This document shows, in pieces, positions 1-55,147 of a stretch of DNA of 64,000 nt. The notes below the pieces were generated by a model, which worked only from the letters and a program-made list of their open reading frames with translations, ran no database searches and was not told the origin of the DNA. How positions within the stretch are numbered: position 1 is the first letter of the stretch; each line of letters opens with the position of its first letter. Where the stretch lies: contig QVOM02000072.1 of assembly GCA_003586115.2 (NCBI GenBank), positions 1,888,361-1,952,360 of the forward strand, given 5' to 3'. Both the position numbers and the translations under genes were made by a program. This DNA is from Salvator merianae (taxonomy: Eukaryota > Chordata > Lepidosauria > Squamata > Teiidae).

Positions 1-437
1 TCTGGGCGTGATCGGTGCCGTCTGTATGATGGTGCTGGTTCAGAACAGCTCACACTGTGGCCTCAGAGTTTGCATGAGCTTTGTGGCTGCTCTCCCATGC
101 CTCTGAGGGCTAGGAACAAAGGTTCCATGCCTCAGGGCTCTGAGGGATGCATTTTGGCAGCACGCTGTAGCACACCACTGAAATGTATCTCATGGTAGTT
201 CTGAACATGGAAGGCATGCTTTCTGCACATCTCCTATGTTCTGGATCAGGGCTGCTGGTCCCACTGGTAGATCTGAATAAACAGGTCTACCAGCAGTACC
301 GAACAAGGCCTCCCTGTTCGGCATCATACTCTGTCTAAAGCAAAGGGAGTGGACAAGTGCTGGGGCAAGACCACTATGAAACTTAGATCTTTCTATGTGG
401 GTTCTTAATCCAGATTAAGAGCTGTGCAGAAAAGGGC
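1..437. mobile_element. Miniature element of the GGCCTTTCTGCACTT family (left end outside window)
   Basis: The interior (ccatgcctctgagggctagg, cactgaaatgt, aaacaggtctaccagcag) matches the interiors of the copies at 11164 and 48471, and it ends at ctgtgcagaaaagggc near 437. The left end lies before the window. Confidence 0.6.
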
Positions 438-1099
438 ATGGTTAGAAGGGTGATAGCATGTCTATAATATTAGACTTGTTTTCTGGCCTGATATTGTTAC
501 CCACAGTGCTTCTGTGGATGGGTCTGATTCACCTAGACTTTCCAGTTCATAAGATTCTATCTCTTCTTTAGTGTATGAGGCTACACCACCTCCAATTTGC
601 CCTTTCCTTTCTTTTCTGTATAATTCATAAGCTGGGATCAATGTATCCCATTGGTTTTCATCAGTTCACTAGGTTTCAGGAATGCCAACAATATTGATTT
701 TTTTTATCCATCACTATGCATTCCAGCTCCCCTGTTTTGGCTAAGAGGCTTCTGGCATTTGCATGTAGGCATTTGTGTGCATTCCTCTAGTGGAAGCTTA
801 GTCCTGTGAGACCATGTGAATTCTTAAATTGCCTCTTACATCTTTCTGCTTGAATATTATTTACTTGTTTCCCGATCAACTCAGTACCATGTGCATAATC
901 CCAACCCTCCTCACTAAAATGTACTATTCCCCAAACTGGATGCTATCCAGCTCCTATTGGCTTTCCCCCAGGGATGAGTTTAAACGCTGCTCTGCAACCT
1001 TTTTACTATTAAATGCCAGCTGTCTGGTTCCATCTTGGTTCAAGTGCAACCCATCAGTACGTAAGTGTAATCCATCAGTACCTAAAGTTGTATAGGTGT
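438..1099. other. No gene; unassigned
   Basis: AT-rich text with one 88-codon open frame (829-1095) that has no domain. The wording resembles dispersed reptile repeat sequence, but I cannot name the family. Confidence 0.4.
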
Positions 1100-1880
1100 T
1101 TGGACCATAGCTTGCTATGGAGGATGCCTAAAAGCCATCTTGGAAAAGCCACACAAATAAAAGTTCCATTTTGAAATGAGGTTTCTTCATGACACCACCC
1201 TTCTCCAGCTACTTCAGACTTCACATACAAAGACAAGAAGTTACTTTAAACAGGATATGCCTCAAGGCATGGAACAATCAGCAATAACAAGTCCTTGTCC
1301 ACCCTGGAAGATCTAATCTTGTTTGTAGCTTGCAGTTTTAGAAACTTTCACCCTTGGCACAGTACTCTTGGGTTTATTATCTTGTTTGGTCATTGTTGTT
1401 CCCAGTATTTGTCAACTCTGTGAGAAACTACTCCTTCAATTTGCATTGCACCTGTAAATAACTTGTAAATTTGAGCTTGGTCCACCTCATGTCCCACCTT
1501 TACTCACCACACCCCTGTATTGTAATAGCCAATGATTTTAAATTTTCTTACTTTTGGTGTACCAATCAAAATTGGGAATTTCAATCCATTTTTTCAGCAT
1601 TCCTGTAGCTTGTCCCTTTTTACACTAACCAAAAAGATATAAAACCCCCGAGTCTTCGTCTAGATTTTAGGTATTTTTCTCCCCTCACTGAACATCATGC
1701 CAAAGATATGTTGGGATTTTTCCCTCTGAGATCTCAATGAAACTTTGCTGAACATCATTAAAGAAAGAAGATTGTGCCATGAACTAATCCATTCCATCCT
1801 GGAGCCTCAAGTGTGCTCTTTCTCCCTCACTCCCACACTGGCTAGTGTTGGCTAGAGATCCTGGGGCTAGAGGAAATGCA
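1100..1880 (+). repeat. LTR-like block, possible solo LTR
   Basis: About 780 bases with CCAAT-like text near 1561, a TATAAAA at 1638-1644 and ATTAAA at 1757-1762, spaced about 120 bases apart as in the U3-R region of vertebrate retroviral or LTR-retrotransposon LTRs. Terminal TG/CA borders and target duplications are not clear, and no primer-binding site or internal genes were found. The call is tentative. Confidence 0.3.
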
Positions 1881-2999
1881 TTGCCTCCTTCACCACCTCC
1901 TGCAGCTGAAGTGTGAGAAGCCCTGGCTTCTCTGAAGATCACTGCCTTTTCCTGAAGCCAGTGAAACCTTGGTCTCCTCTGGAGAAGACTTTGCTTGCTG
2001 AAAATTACCTTTATGCTGCTCTACAACATCACAATAGCTGACAAAACTAGGAAAGAAGATCTCTCTCTTTCCCTCTCCTCCTGCCTTAGTTCTCAACCAC
2101 CTGGCTAGAACTCCTGAGCTTCTGTATTCTCAGTCACCCAGCAAAGAGCTATTCATTCAAGACGTGAGGATTGTGGAGCATTCCACTTTCTCTTCCTCTC
2201 CACTACCTCCATTTGACTTCCCAGCCTGTGCATGTGGTACCCAGTCTCTGTGCATGCACAGATCTGAGGATGAGAACCATCTCCTCTCCCTGCTTTTCCT
2301 TTTCAATCTGGCAAAGACTTTTTGAAGCGAACTCTTTGAGGATGAGAACCGATTTTGCTTTTCCTTGGTTAAAATAGTGCTTTTGGATAGAACTTAGGAT
2401 CAGGTTGCGTTGTTGGCAACTTTATGCATGATCCAAGCCCAAGATAGAGAACAGAGTGGAGTTATTCATTGGTTAAGTTGGGAGGTGGACCTCATTGGGA
2501 ACCGTGAGACAGTTGTTTAGATTTTTTAGGGACTTCTTTTAAATTCCACACCACATTAACACTGAGAAATTCTCCCTCTTCACTTGAGTGCAGTTTTGCT
2601 GCCTTGGTCGGACTCTTGTTATATTATTGCTTGTTACATTTTCTTTTGCCTTATTACCGTGTATCATTGTTTGCCTGTTTTACTACATTGAGCCCATTGC
2701 TTGCTGTTGTAGGCTATTACAGCCTGAGAATTTAAGTGCCATTATTACTTTGTTTTTAATATGTCAAATTTTGCATTTTACTCTTACCTCAGAGCTCCTT
2801 CCTTTGGCCTTTTCTCCTAAGAACACACGGCAGCCAATTTCAACTTGCCTTAGAGCAGTTCATGAAGCCAACCAAGTAGAGCTTGGGTCCCGTAGAAATA
2901 ACTGGCACCAGTAATTCCCCCTAAAAGTCAGTTCATTTCATTCCACCAATTCCTAACAAATTTAACCCTTTCTCTCAGTATCACTGCCTCATCCATGCA
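1881..2999. other. No gene; unassigned
   Basis: Several short open frames on both strands with no recognisable protein. It may be the untranslated or interior part of the LINE whose ORF1 remnant follows at 3000. Confidence 0.4.
2268..2362 (+). repeat. Short tandem duplication
   Basis: gaggatgagaacc followed by a tgcttttcct block occurs twice, about 70 bases apart (2268 and 2337). It is a small degenerate tandem repeat in otherwise unassigned sequence. Confidence 0.5.
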
Positions 3000-3650
3000 T
3001 TGAGACTCCCGAGTTCTGTCTGTCTAGTTGGCCCTGCATATGGAATGGATAACATTTCTAAGAATATAACCTTGGAAGCCCATCAGTGTTCTACCTAACA
3101 ACCTAAATTTATCTTCCAGGACCTCCCATTTAGCTTTCCTAACGTCATTGGTACCATCAGGTACCATGACCACAGGCTCCTCCCTAGCACTGTCTACCAG
3201 CCTATCTAGACACTGCATGATATCTGCAACCTTTGAACCCAGCAGGCAAGCCAGCATGCTCATCACAAACTCATCTCTCTATATTTCTAATAATTGAATC
3301 ACCCACTACAAGAAGCCTCTCTCCTGCTGTCTGTGGTGGAGTATTCTCAGAGCAAGAGGATATAGACACATTGTCTAAGGAAAGGGTCCCAACGAAGGGA
3401 GCCTGTCCCTCTTCCTCTTCCTCAGCCTGATGTTTGCTGTGCCTGAGAAGTCAGCTCTCCAAGGCAGCTCGAGTGGGATGCTCCAGCTGCATCCTTGAAA
3501 GCACCATCCTCATGCATCCCTCTCTCTCCAGGTCAGCCACCTTGATTTCAAAGAAAGAAACCTGTTCCCTGAGAGACAGGACCTCATTACACCGCTGTTC
3601 GCTCCTAGGAGAACAGCCTGGTAAACGTGTATAGTAGCGAGGTTACACAC
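3000..3650 (-). mobile_element. LINE ORF1 remnant with SGNH-esterase-like domain (CR1/L3 group)
   Basis: The minus strand encodes ERLLVVGDSIIRNIER near 3270-3320, then after a stop and frameshift ADIMQCLDRLVDSAREEP, VVMVPDGTNDVRKAKWE and RLLGRTLMGFQGYI (3024-3266). GDS and GTND are the nucleophile and block-V motifs of the SGNH esterase found in ORF1 of many CR1/L3 LINEs. Upstream minus-strand sequence to about 3640 is coiled-coil-like (LREQVSFFEIKVADLEREG). It is inactivated by frame breaks. Confidence 0.75.
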
Positions 3651-4308
3651 TCAACTGTCCTTGCATGGAAGCTAATTTCCATGTGGCAACAGTGTTACAT
3701 ATGTACTAACACACTGCAGCCATTTGAAAGGAGATAAATATTAATTATGAATGCAGCTCTGCTTAGTAATTTAACAGATCCTAGTATTTGGAGCACACTC
3801 CTCATCTAGATTTGTAAATGATCCCACAAGGAAATATCAGTTGTAATTGAGGCAAAGCACACATAGGTTGTTTTTTTAAAAGGTGTGTCCTTGCTGGAGA
3901 AACTACAAATGCAAACTGATTGTATTGCAAGACAACTTCCATTATCTATTAGTGATAGCTTGAGCTTTAGTTTTAGCCATCTTCACTGAGTTAATAGGAC
4001 AGGTATTAAGAATACTAGCACATGATTTGTGATTTGCAGACAGCATTCTACATCACTTTGGTGCAAGAAATCTTGGGCTTGTTGGAATATGTGACAGCTT
4101 GGAGGTGAACAAAGTCATCTTGCAGGTTTGGGGAACAGGAACAATGACTGCAATTCACCAATTATTAACCATGCATTAAATGGTACCTTGAATTTGTAAC
4201 AATGAGATGATGTGTTGGCCACCAACTTGGACAGACTCATATAAAGCTTTAGACACATGAAAGCCAGGATTATCAGCAGTCACGGGCCTGATAGCTGTGT
4301 GGCTATGG

Positions 4309-4485
4309 CCCTTTCTGCACTAGGTCTTATTCCAGGATATATCCTGGAACAAGGGACTGCCATCTGCATACTAGCACAGACTGCAGCAGACCCTGCTTGG
4401 GGCCTTCTGTAGTTTGTACTAGCATGTGGATGTCAGGCCCCTGTTCCAAGACATAACCCAGAATAAGGACCAGTGCGGAAAGGAC
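4309..4485. mobile_element. Short palindromic miniature element, GGCCTTTCTGCACTT family
   Basis: Starts gccctttctgcact and ends agtgcggaaaggac. The whole 177-base body is a rough palindrome around 4395 (ccaggatatatcctgga on the left, acataacccagaataagg on the right). It is flanked by CTATG and CTATC. A close relative is at 48582-48760. Confidence 0.75.
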
Positions 4486-5323
4486 CTATCTCTGTTATAA
4501 GAGATGGCATGCCTTTAGTTGCAGCTACTTGGAAGGCTGTGGTTACCTGCTGTAAGAATAGGCTGCAGAACTAGAATGAGATGACCCACTGTTTTGATCC
4601 AGTAAAGCATTTCTTAGGTTTTTAATAGTTGATCTCACTTCCACTTGGAGTGTGCTGGAGTTACTGCTTCAGGGTACCTAATGCATATCTGCATCTCTCC
4701 TATCTCCTGGTTGGTTTTATAAAGATTTATGTGCATTTTTATTGAAACAGAAATTGGGATTCATAGGCAGAAAATAGTAACCAGTGACCATGGATGCTAA
4801 AAACCAGCATAAAATGCCTACCAAATTAAAAGTATCATTTGCAAGAAATGTTCAGACACGCTATGGAATTTATCTGCTGTCTTGGCCTAGTTTCTCCAGC
4901 TACCAGCCTCTCACAAAGATTCTTCTTTTGAGATGGCAAGGATGCTACATGAGAATCAAGCTGAGTAAAAATATTTAAATTCTGTGAAGGAAGAGAATGA
5001 AGTATGCTATATGGATGCATTGTTAGATTGATTATAATTTTGGCATCCGTATAATTTTTGCTTTTCCACGGAATTGTTGGTTAGCTTACTGGCTTGCAAG
5101 AATCCTAATTGTAGGCTGCCCTGTTTTGCAATTTGGGAAATTGCCACTGATGATGGCCTATATTGGACTGAAACACGTTTGGCAACAACTAACAATAACT
5201 TGGGCAACAGCTGGCTACAGATTAGAAGCTTGGGAATTTTGCAGCAACTGATAACAACTTGGCAACAATTGGCTGTATAGATTTTGAAGTAGAAGTTACC
5301 TACCGGAAACTGGTGGTCTCCTG

Positions 5324-5826
5324 GGGCCTTTTTGCACTTTATGCTAGCGAGTGTCAGGGATGCTCACTAGCAAAGTGTCTTCTCACTTCGAGGAGGCCCA
5401 CATGACCAGGAGAGCCTACAGCTGCTCTCGATCATGGCTAGCTGAGCTGCAGTAAATTCTGCTCCACAACTTGACTGGGAGCAGCCTATCCTGCTCCAGG
5501 TAAAGTGCATTCACACCCACTTCCGGTATGAATGCATGGCCATGCTGCACACCACAGTTGCACCTGCGTAATCGTGCAGTCACGCCTGCACGCGCCTGCA
5601 CAATCCGCGGTGCTGCCGGTCACTAAGGCAGCGGCCAGATGCTTCCTGGCTGCTGTTATGGCAAGCTTCGGGAGCAGCATACCAGCTTTCCAGTGTGAAT
5701 GCTGGTATCCTACTTGTATTTAAGTCTAGGGCCCCACAGTGCAGACAGTGTCAGCGCTGCAGGGTCAATTCCAGATTAGAATGGGCTAGTTATTCCATTC
5801 TAACGTGGAAAGAGTGAAAACACCCC
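5324..5826. mobile_element. Miniature element, GGCCTTTCTGCACTT family, second subgroup
   Basis: Left end ggcctttttgcactttatgc with an inner inverted copy gtgtcagggatgctcacta; right end aacgtggaaagagtgaaaac. The interior includes a CpG-rich patch near 5570-5640. Similar copies are at 18037, 27796 and 35159. Confidence 0.65.
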
Positions 5827-6059
5827 TGTATTATGAGTGTCCTTTTTTCTACGTTAGTTATTATTGATGGGATTTTTCTTGTGTTATATATTCCATAATG
5901 TGTACTATTAAATTGATATATAGATATACATGTGTTTTATATTTTTAAGAATAGTTCAGAATACTTTATATTTGACATTACTTGTAGTAGAAATAATTGT
6001 CAGAATAAATATTCTGATTTGAGATTGCTTAGTGTACTTGCTTGTAAGTGGACTCTTTG

Positions 6060-6607
6060 GGCTTTTCTGCACTTACCTTAGATGACCCAGATCAAAATGT
6101 CCCACAGTAGTCTGGATCAAACAGTCCATCCCAAGCTGATATGGATTGTACTTGACCCAAAACGGGTCACCTGCATTGAGACAGCTGTTCCGGTTTAGCG
6201 CCTATGCTGGACCTGAAGCTCATGTGAGCTTCGGAACTGACCCCCAAAAGCTCCAATAGCTAGGAACAAAATTTTCTGACCTTGGAGCCCCCAGGGGAAA
6301 CTTTCTGCTGGTTCTCCTTCTTGTGGTGCTGAAATGGGCCTGCCTGGTAAACTGGACCAGAGAGGTGTGCTTTCTGCATACCTCCTTGGTCAAGTTTGCC
6401 ACTGGCTTATACACTGGTGAATTTCTTTAAACAGATCCATGGTATCCTGGATCTAGATCAGATGCCTCCTGATCCACACTCTGCTCCATCTAGTAGAGAT
6501 GGAGCATACTAGCAGGGGGTAGGTTTTCCCTTAAACCAGGCTATTGTGCAGAGGAGAGGCCTATAGTCCCCTTCTAGATCCAGACAAGAGGTAAGTGCAG
6601 AAGTGTC
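6060..6607. mobile_element. Miniature element with exact CTTTG duplication
   Basis: Left end ggcttttctgcacttacctt, right end gaggtaagtgcagaagtgtc; 548 bases. CTTTG occurs at 6055-6059 and 6608-6612, directly at the two ends. The interior has the agccagt/ggtccag rich body shared with 11164 and 48471. Confidence 0.8.
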
Positions 6608-6633
6608 CTTTGTTGTCACCTTCAAACACTTTG

Positions 6634-6987
6634 GGCCTTTCCACATTTGCCCATGTTGTGGTAAAGGGCAAGGGCTAGTCTCCTTCTGGGCCTCTCTTTT
6701 CCACACCCTGGTGTGGAACAGAGAAGCCACACACCCTGCTAACATGCTTTAGGCAGCTGGAAATGGTTGTCTAGACTGGGACAGCAGTAGATGTCTTTAA
6801 AATGGCCTATTCCATCCTACTCATGAGTAAACCAGCCCAGGGGTATGTGTGAAAGGGCACACGCCTGCCTGTTCTGGTTTAGCTGGGGAGCCCATTTCAA
6901 CAATGCACCAAATTGCCTTGTTCCGGGACAAGCTGGGCCACTCCAGCAGGGAATGGTTCCAGTAGGAACAGTAAATGCGGAAGTGCC
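6634..6987. mobile_element. Miniature element with exact CTTTG duplication, second in tandem
   Basis: Left end ggcctttccacatttgccc, right end aaatgcggaagtgcc; 354 bases. CTTTG is repeated at 6629-6633 and 6988-6992. It sits only about 20 bases from the preceding copy. Confidence 0.75.
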
Positions 6988-6992
6988 CTTTG

Positions 6993-9061
6993 TCTAGCAA
7001 CATACTTTTAAGACTTTTAAAACTGAGTGCAGCTTTTCAATGTTGCTTTTACAAAAAAGAAAAAGAAAAAAGAGCAATTGGCTTTAGATGGATAAGCTAT
7101 TATTCAGCATGTGGTTTATTGATTGGGGGCATCTTGGGATAAAAGATTATCTTTGTTTTCTCTATCAGAAACGTCATCAAGGGCTGTACTGTGTTCACAG
7201 AGATTAGATGCTTTGTTTTCTTTCAGGTGTCACGTGCTGTCTCTTACTGCTGGGGCGTATGTGTGCATGCGCTTGTACATTTACTATAATACTGTTTAAA
7301 ATAACAGAATCTATCTGCTGACTGGATCCAAAGGAATAGAGCATGTTTTAAAATGTTTTTGTTTATTAAAGGCTGGACAGATTAATTTAGTCCCTTGCTC
7401 AGTTGAGGCAATGGAACAGTCACATTTCTTCTTCCCTTAAAACACATGGCTGTGAATGCAGAGAAAGTTATTCATAAATAGAATTTATTGGCCTCGTGAA
7501 TTTCTAAAAACTGTGCTAAGTAAAGACTGATGGGAAATGGTGTTTTTTTGTTTTGTTTTTTAAGTTCCCTTTTTTTCATTCCTTCAGCAGGGGCTGACCA
7601 TAATTTCTTTGCTAAGTTATATGCCAACAACACAAATAAATGTTTCCCCTTCTCTTCTTTGAGTAATTCCGTGTAGCCTGATGTTCCCTGCGATAGAGAT
7701 CTGCATTTTTAAACAGAGGCGCATGCTCTGAAACGCTGTGCCCTTTTACCTACTTTTCTGGACAAACATGTGACTCCTTCAGAAATGTGGAGGCGGGGCA
7801 GAACTCACTGCTGCAGACTTTCTTCTGCAATGCAAGCTCTTTATAAAGCAGGCAAACGATTTTAAAAGGCATGAAATAATCTGGGTTGGGTCCCTTTTTA
7901 GGTTTCCTTCCCGTAGTCTTAGCTCATCTTGCAGCTGTTGTTGCAAAGTAATTTTCCCTGTCTTAAAATGCAAATTGGAAATAGGCAACGTAGCAAAATT
8001 AGGATTAAGGGGCCTCATCTCTAAGGGGACTGAATATTATGTTTAATTCTTCTGTGTTGTAGCTAGATTTTTTCATAGGATACTACACTATAGTGTTCTA
8101 ACTTTACCTTTCTTTGACGGTGAGAAAAAAGAGAGAGACCTAGTGAATATATTTTATTTAGGAATTCCTGTGGTTAAAGAGATACACATTCCGTGTTGGG
8201 AAGTAAATTAGTTTTCAGAATCAGTATCTCCAGGTCCTAAAACATATTTGTACTTACTTCTTTGATGTGGGAAAATTGGCCACAGGCCACCACATAACGT
8301 GTATCTCTCTTGGCCGTGCAATCATCTCCACGATTCGAGAATTTTTTTTTCCAACGCAGGAAATTGTGTAATTGAGCACAATTGGCAGTGGTGTGAACCC
8401 TGGCAAGTGTGCAGTTTGCTTACATCTTCAGGAAGCAATGTGCAACAAAGTGTGATTGCCAGATGTTGTTTGCAGATGTCATGCATGGCTGTACTCCCAA
8501 ATAGATAAATGTGACTGAGCCCCTCATTCGTATTATATAAGTGTGTAGTTGGAATTCGAATCTTTGCTCATTAATCCTTGCGGCAAAATGTTACTTTGAC
8601 GGGGCAGGAGGTTCCTTGGTGATGGCATGGGGGAAAGCAGGAGGCGGTGGAGTAGTGACTTGGCATAGCTAGCTAGCTTCTCCAAACTGGCAGACTCAGC
8701 TTTTCCTGAGCCTGGCCCTGAAGAGGAGATTGTTAAGTAGTAGATCAGATTGCGGAGAATGCACGCCCAGATCAGCTCTGTTGCACAACTAATGATTTTA
8801 AAACAATAATCCCTATATACATATTAAGATAAGCACTTGCATGTCTTGGGAGGATTTTTGCCTGCTTCCCAAGAGTCACCACCTACTTTGCACATGGTGA
8901 GTGGAAGGAGGGGAGGTCCTGTCAGCTCTAGATAAGCTTATGTTGTAATGGGTCTCTGGCCCCCAGTGTTGTACCAAGACTTCTGCTGGCATAAGCAAGA
9001 GGACTGGAAGACACGGAAACAAAAAAAGTAGTTCCCCCACATCTCTGTGCTCAGAAGTGTA
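6993..9061. other. No gene; apparently single-copy sequence upstream of CPT1A exon 2
   Basis: No exon, RNA gene or repeat recognised. No CpG island is visible, so the CPT1A promoter is probably not here. Confidence 0.45.
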
Positions 9062-9255
9062 GAGCATAAGAGGAGCCCTGCTGGATCATGCTGTGGTTCA
9101 TCTAGTCCAGCATCCTGTCTCACCCTCAAGCAGAAGACGAAGGCAAAACCTTCACCTGCTCTCGACTCCGTGCAAATGGCCTTCAGAGGCATCCTGCCTA
9201 TCTCTCCAACCCGGAGGCATTACTTAGGCATCCAGTCTAGTGGCCATTGATACAC
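9062..9255 (-). mobile_element. CR1/L3-like LINE 3' end fragment (minus)
   Basis: The reverse complement matches the same 3' tail as 16520-16707: it starts at aagaggagccctgctggatc and includes the caaaaccttcacctgctctc block. It lies upstream of CPT1A exon 2. Confidence 0.8.
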
Positions 9256-9704
9256 CTTCCTTGTTGCTTAGCCTTTGTGCAAAATTTAAAGCAAAACTCC
9301 TCTGCTCCTTTGACTAGACAACTTTCATTTTCAGTGTTATTCAGAGGAAGAGAACAAGAGACACTCTCATTATTGCATTATATTCTTTTCCCTGCTGCAC
9401 AAAAGTTTTTACTGGTGCTGACAAAATTTTATTACAATTCCTCATGAGCCCATAGATCCCAAAATGTTGGGAGAAGGCAGAGTAAGCATTCTTTTAGATA
9501 CTAAGATGTGCACGGTGAGCTATAAAAGTATAGAGTTGCATGAGGCATGCCTACACGGCAAGTTTGGTGATGTGGAAAACTGTTGCCAGATTCCACGATT
9601 TGCACAAACATTACACAAAGTACATTTTTTTGCGCAGTTAGTGGATGATTAATGAGAATGTTGCATGCAGTTTGTGCAAACTACCACTGAAGGAATACCA
9701 ACTT

Positions 9705-10065
9705 CGTAGGCTTGTGCCGAACCAAAGTTCAGCTGTTATTGAAGAGATCCAAGACTGTTAGGTGCTGTATGGAGGATGCCAGATCTCTCTACATCAACCA
9801 GGTAAAGAAGAGAGGCAGAAGAGTGTGACAAAAATTGAAGGAGAATGTATCTGCTTTTCATTGAGCACACTCCACCACTGCTTCCTAGTTCTATGTGATT
9901 GGGAGCAGGCAGAGTGGCATGGTGTTTGTGTATGATGTCATTGTGTGCAGGGGCAGAGATGCTTCTGTTAGCTTCCTGCCCCATATCTTTACATGGTTGT
10001 CACCGAAGGGCCAGGCAGGCTGCATAGAGCATCTGACTGCCCCCGCTCTCTTCGCAGGGTTTGAT
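9705..10065. repeat. Unassigned dispersed repeat (pair with 50549)
   Basis: Shares aggcttgtgccgaaccaaag, then actgttaggtgctgtat with aggcttgtgctgaaccgtgg and actgttgggtgctgcat at 50549. The body is diverged. The family is not recognised. Confidence 0.4.
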
Positions 10066-11158
10066 AATGACCAAACATTGTTTTAACACAAGCCTAAAAT
10101 TTGTATACAATTTTCAGAGCGATTGTGCAAACAGCAGATTGGTCTGAATAAGCCCAAAGACACAAGCTGGGATGTGAGGAAAAATGTGTGTCCTGCTACT
10201 TTCCCATTTCTCCCTGTTTTATCAAAAAAAAAAAACCAAGTCTACTACAGTAGAAAAGAAATCCCCATTTCCCCTAGATCCATTCCCCTACCCCATGTCT
10301 CAAAGCCATTTAGAAAGTTAAAGGTAAATGGAACAGTGATCAAACAGGCTGGGAGCCATTGTGGCTGTTTAAGCTTTGGCAGTGCCACTTTACTTGAGTG
10401 GCATGTGAGTTAAAATAGCATGCTTTTTTTTTAGCAGCAGTTTGGTAACTTAGAAGCCTTAGCCTACAAGAGTTAACTTCATAATATTTCACATATGTTT
10501 AACTATATGGGCAGTTTGAAATTAGAAATTGTGTTAAAAGGTATAGGAGGAGTCTGATGGAGGAAGTGTTACTGGGATACTATGTCAGCATTAGCATTAG
10601 CATCTTTTTTTTTTTTTTTTTTTGGTATGTGCAAATTTAATAAATAAATTCAGTCTTAAAAGAAGAAGACTTAGCCTGCATGCAAAGGACTGTCCCATCA
10701 TAGTAATTTTTCCTGTTGCAAGATAAGGGATGATTTTGCCATCGAAAATAGTTGTGGTGTGCATTCCCCGTGCATAATAAAGTGAATCAGATAGCCAAAA
10801 ATGCGCTGGAAGAACTTTGTTTATTTAGTGGTTTTGTCTTTGGTCAAAAGGGTGGGTGTTTGGGAGGCCAAAAAGTCCATTAGTTGTGCTTGAGGAGGAA
10901 CATCTAAGCCACTTTTGGACAATTCTATATCTGTTTGATAAGCTGAACAAGGCTTTTGGTGATCTTCATGCACTGTATGCAAATTGGCAAACACAACTGA
11001 AAATTCCCCGATTTACTCCTTTCCTGTTTCATTTTGACCGGGACAGTATGGTTAAACAGCTTTAGAACAAGCCAGAATATTAAATAATATTTTCTTGAGT
11101 TAATAGTTATATTCCAAAATTGTTATCCATGCTTTCCTGGATTGGATGAGATGAGAAG
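10066..11158. other. No gene; unassigned upstream or intron-1 sequence
   Basis: Contains a poly-A run near 10226, the poly-T tract at 10605 and otherwise featureless AT-rich sequence. Confidence 0.45.
10605..10623. repeat. Poly-T tract
   Basis: A run of 19 T. The text after it (ggtatgtgcaaatttaataa) gives no clear retroposon body. Confidence 0.85.
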
Positions 11159-11163
11159 CTGTG

Positions 11164-11693
11164 GCCCTTTCTGCCCATATCGTTAATCCTGATTAGGAAC
11201 CCCTGTAGTTGGCTTCCGGGCCTCATCAGTCCACACATTGGTGCGGATCTATGAGGCCCTGTCCTCCCATTAGTATACTCCATCCACATTGGACAAACAG
11301 TGATTCTGATGAAGGAGGCCCTGATTGGGATTACTGGTAGACCTTTTTAAACAGGTCTACTGGTGAACCAGAAGGCCCTGGTTTGGAATAAAGAGACATG
11401 CAGAAGGCATGCCTCCTGTGTTCAGGTCTACTGGGGAATTCATTCCAGCAGTGCATCAAAGTGTGCCACTGAAATGGTTCCCCCTAGGGCTCAAAGGCTG
11501 GGAACATTTGTTCCTAGCTCCCAGAACCATTGGAGACTGGCCCCAGAGCTTGCCTGAGCTTCAGGGCTGGTCTGGATCAGTGCCATTGTGCAGACAGCAT
11601 TCTTCCAAACCACCCTTTCCATGGTCCAAACCAATGGGCCTGGCTGGTCCAGACTCACTGGTTCAGACCACAAAGAGGTAAGTGCAGAAAAAC
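11164..11693. mobile_element. Miniature element with exact CTGTG duplication, upstream of exon 2
   Basis: Left end gccctttctgcccatatcg, right end agaggtaagtgcagaaaaac; 530 bases. CTGTG occurs at 11159-11163 and 11694-11698. The right end is about 290 bases before CPT1A exon 2. Its internal open frames overlap each other on both strands and are not genes. Confidence 0.8.
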
Positions 11694-11987
11694 CTGTGAT
11701 TCATTTAGAATTTCCTGACTTATTTGTTTGTGCAAAGGGAGAAGCAAATTCCTTGCATGCTTGACCAAAGTGCTTGTTCGTTTCTTGGCTTTTTGAGCCA
11801 CATGTGTGATTGTCCCAATGCAAGTACTGTGACATGATCTAAAATACTACAGAAATATGAAGCATTTGTGCCTTATATAAGCTTTCAGAAAACAAAGATG
11901 GGCTGATATTCACAACTGTGAATTAGGTATTCTGCCTTCTGTGCAGGTAAATGCATACTGACACATTGTTCTTCATTTGGCAGATAA

Positions 11988-55147
<43,160 letters not shown>

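Noticed and set aside
829..1095. 88-codon open frame near the window start
   Set aside because: No domain, no splice or promoter context, and it sits in repeat-like sequence.
1..11983. Search for CPT1A exon 1, promoter and a CpG island
   Set aside because: No CpG island or TATA/initiator arrangement joined to a plausible donor was found. The only CpG-rich patch (5570-5640) lies inside a miniature element.
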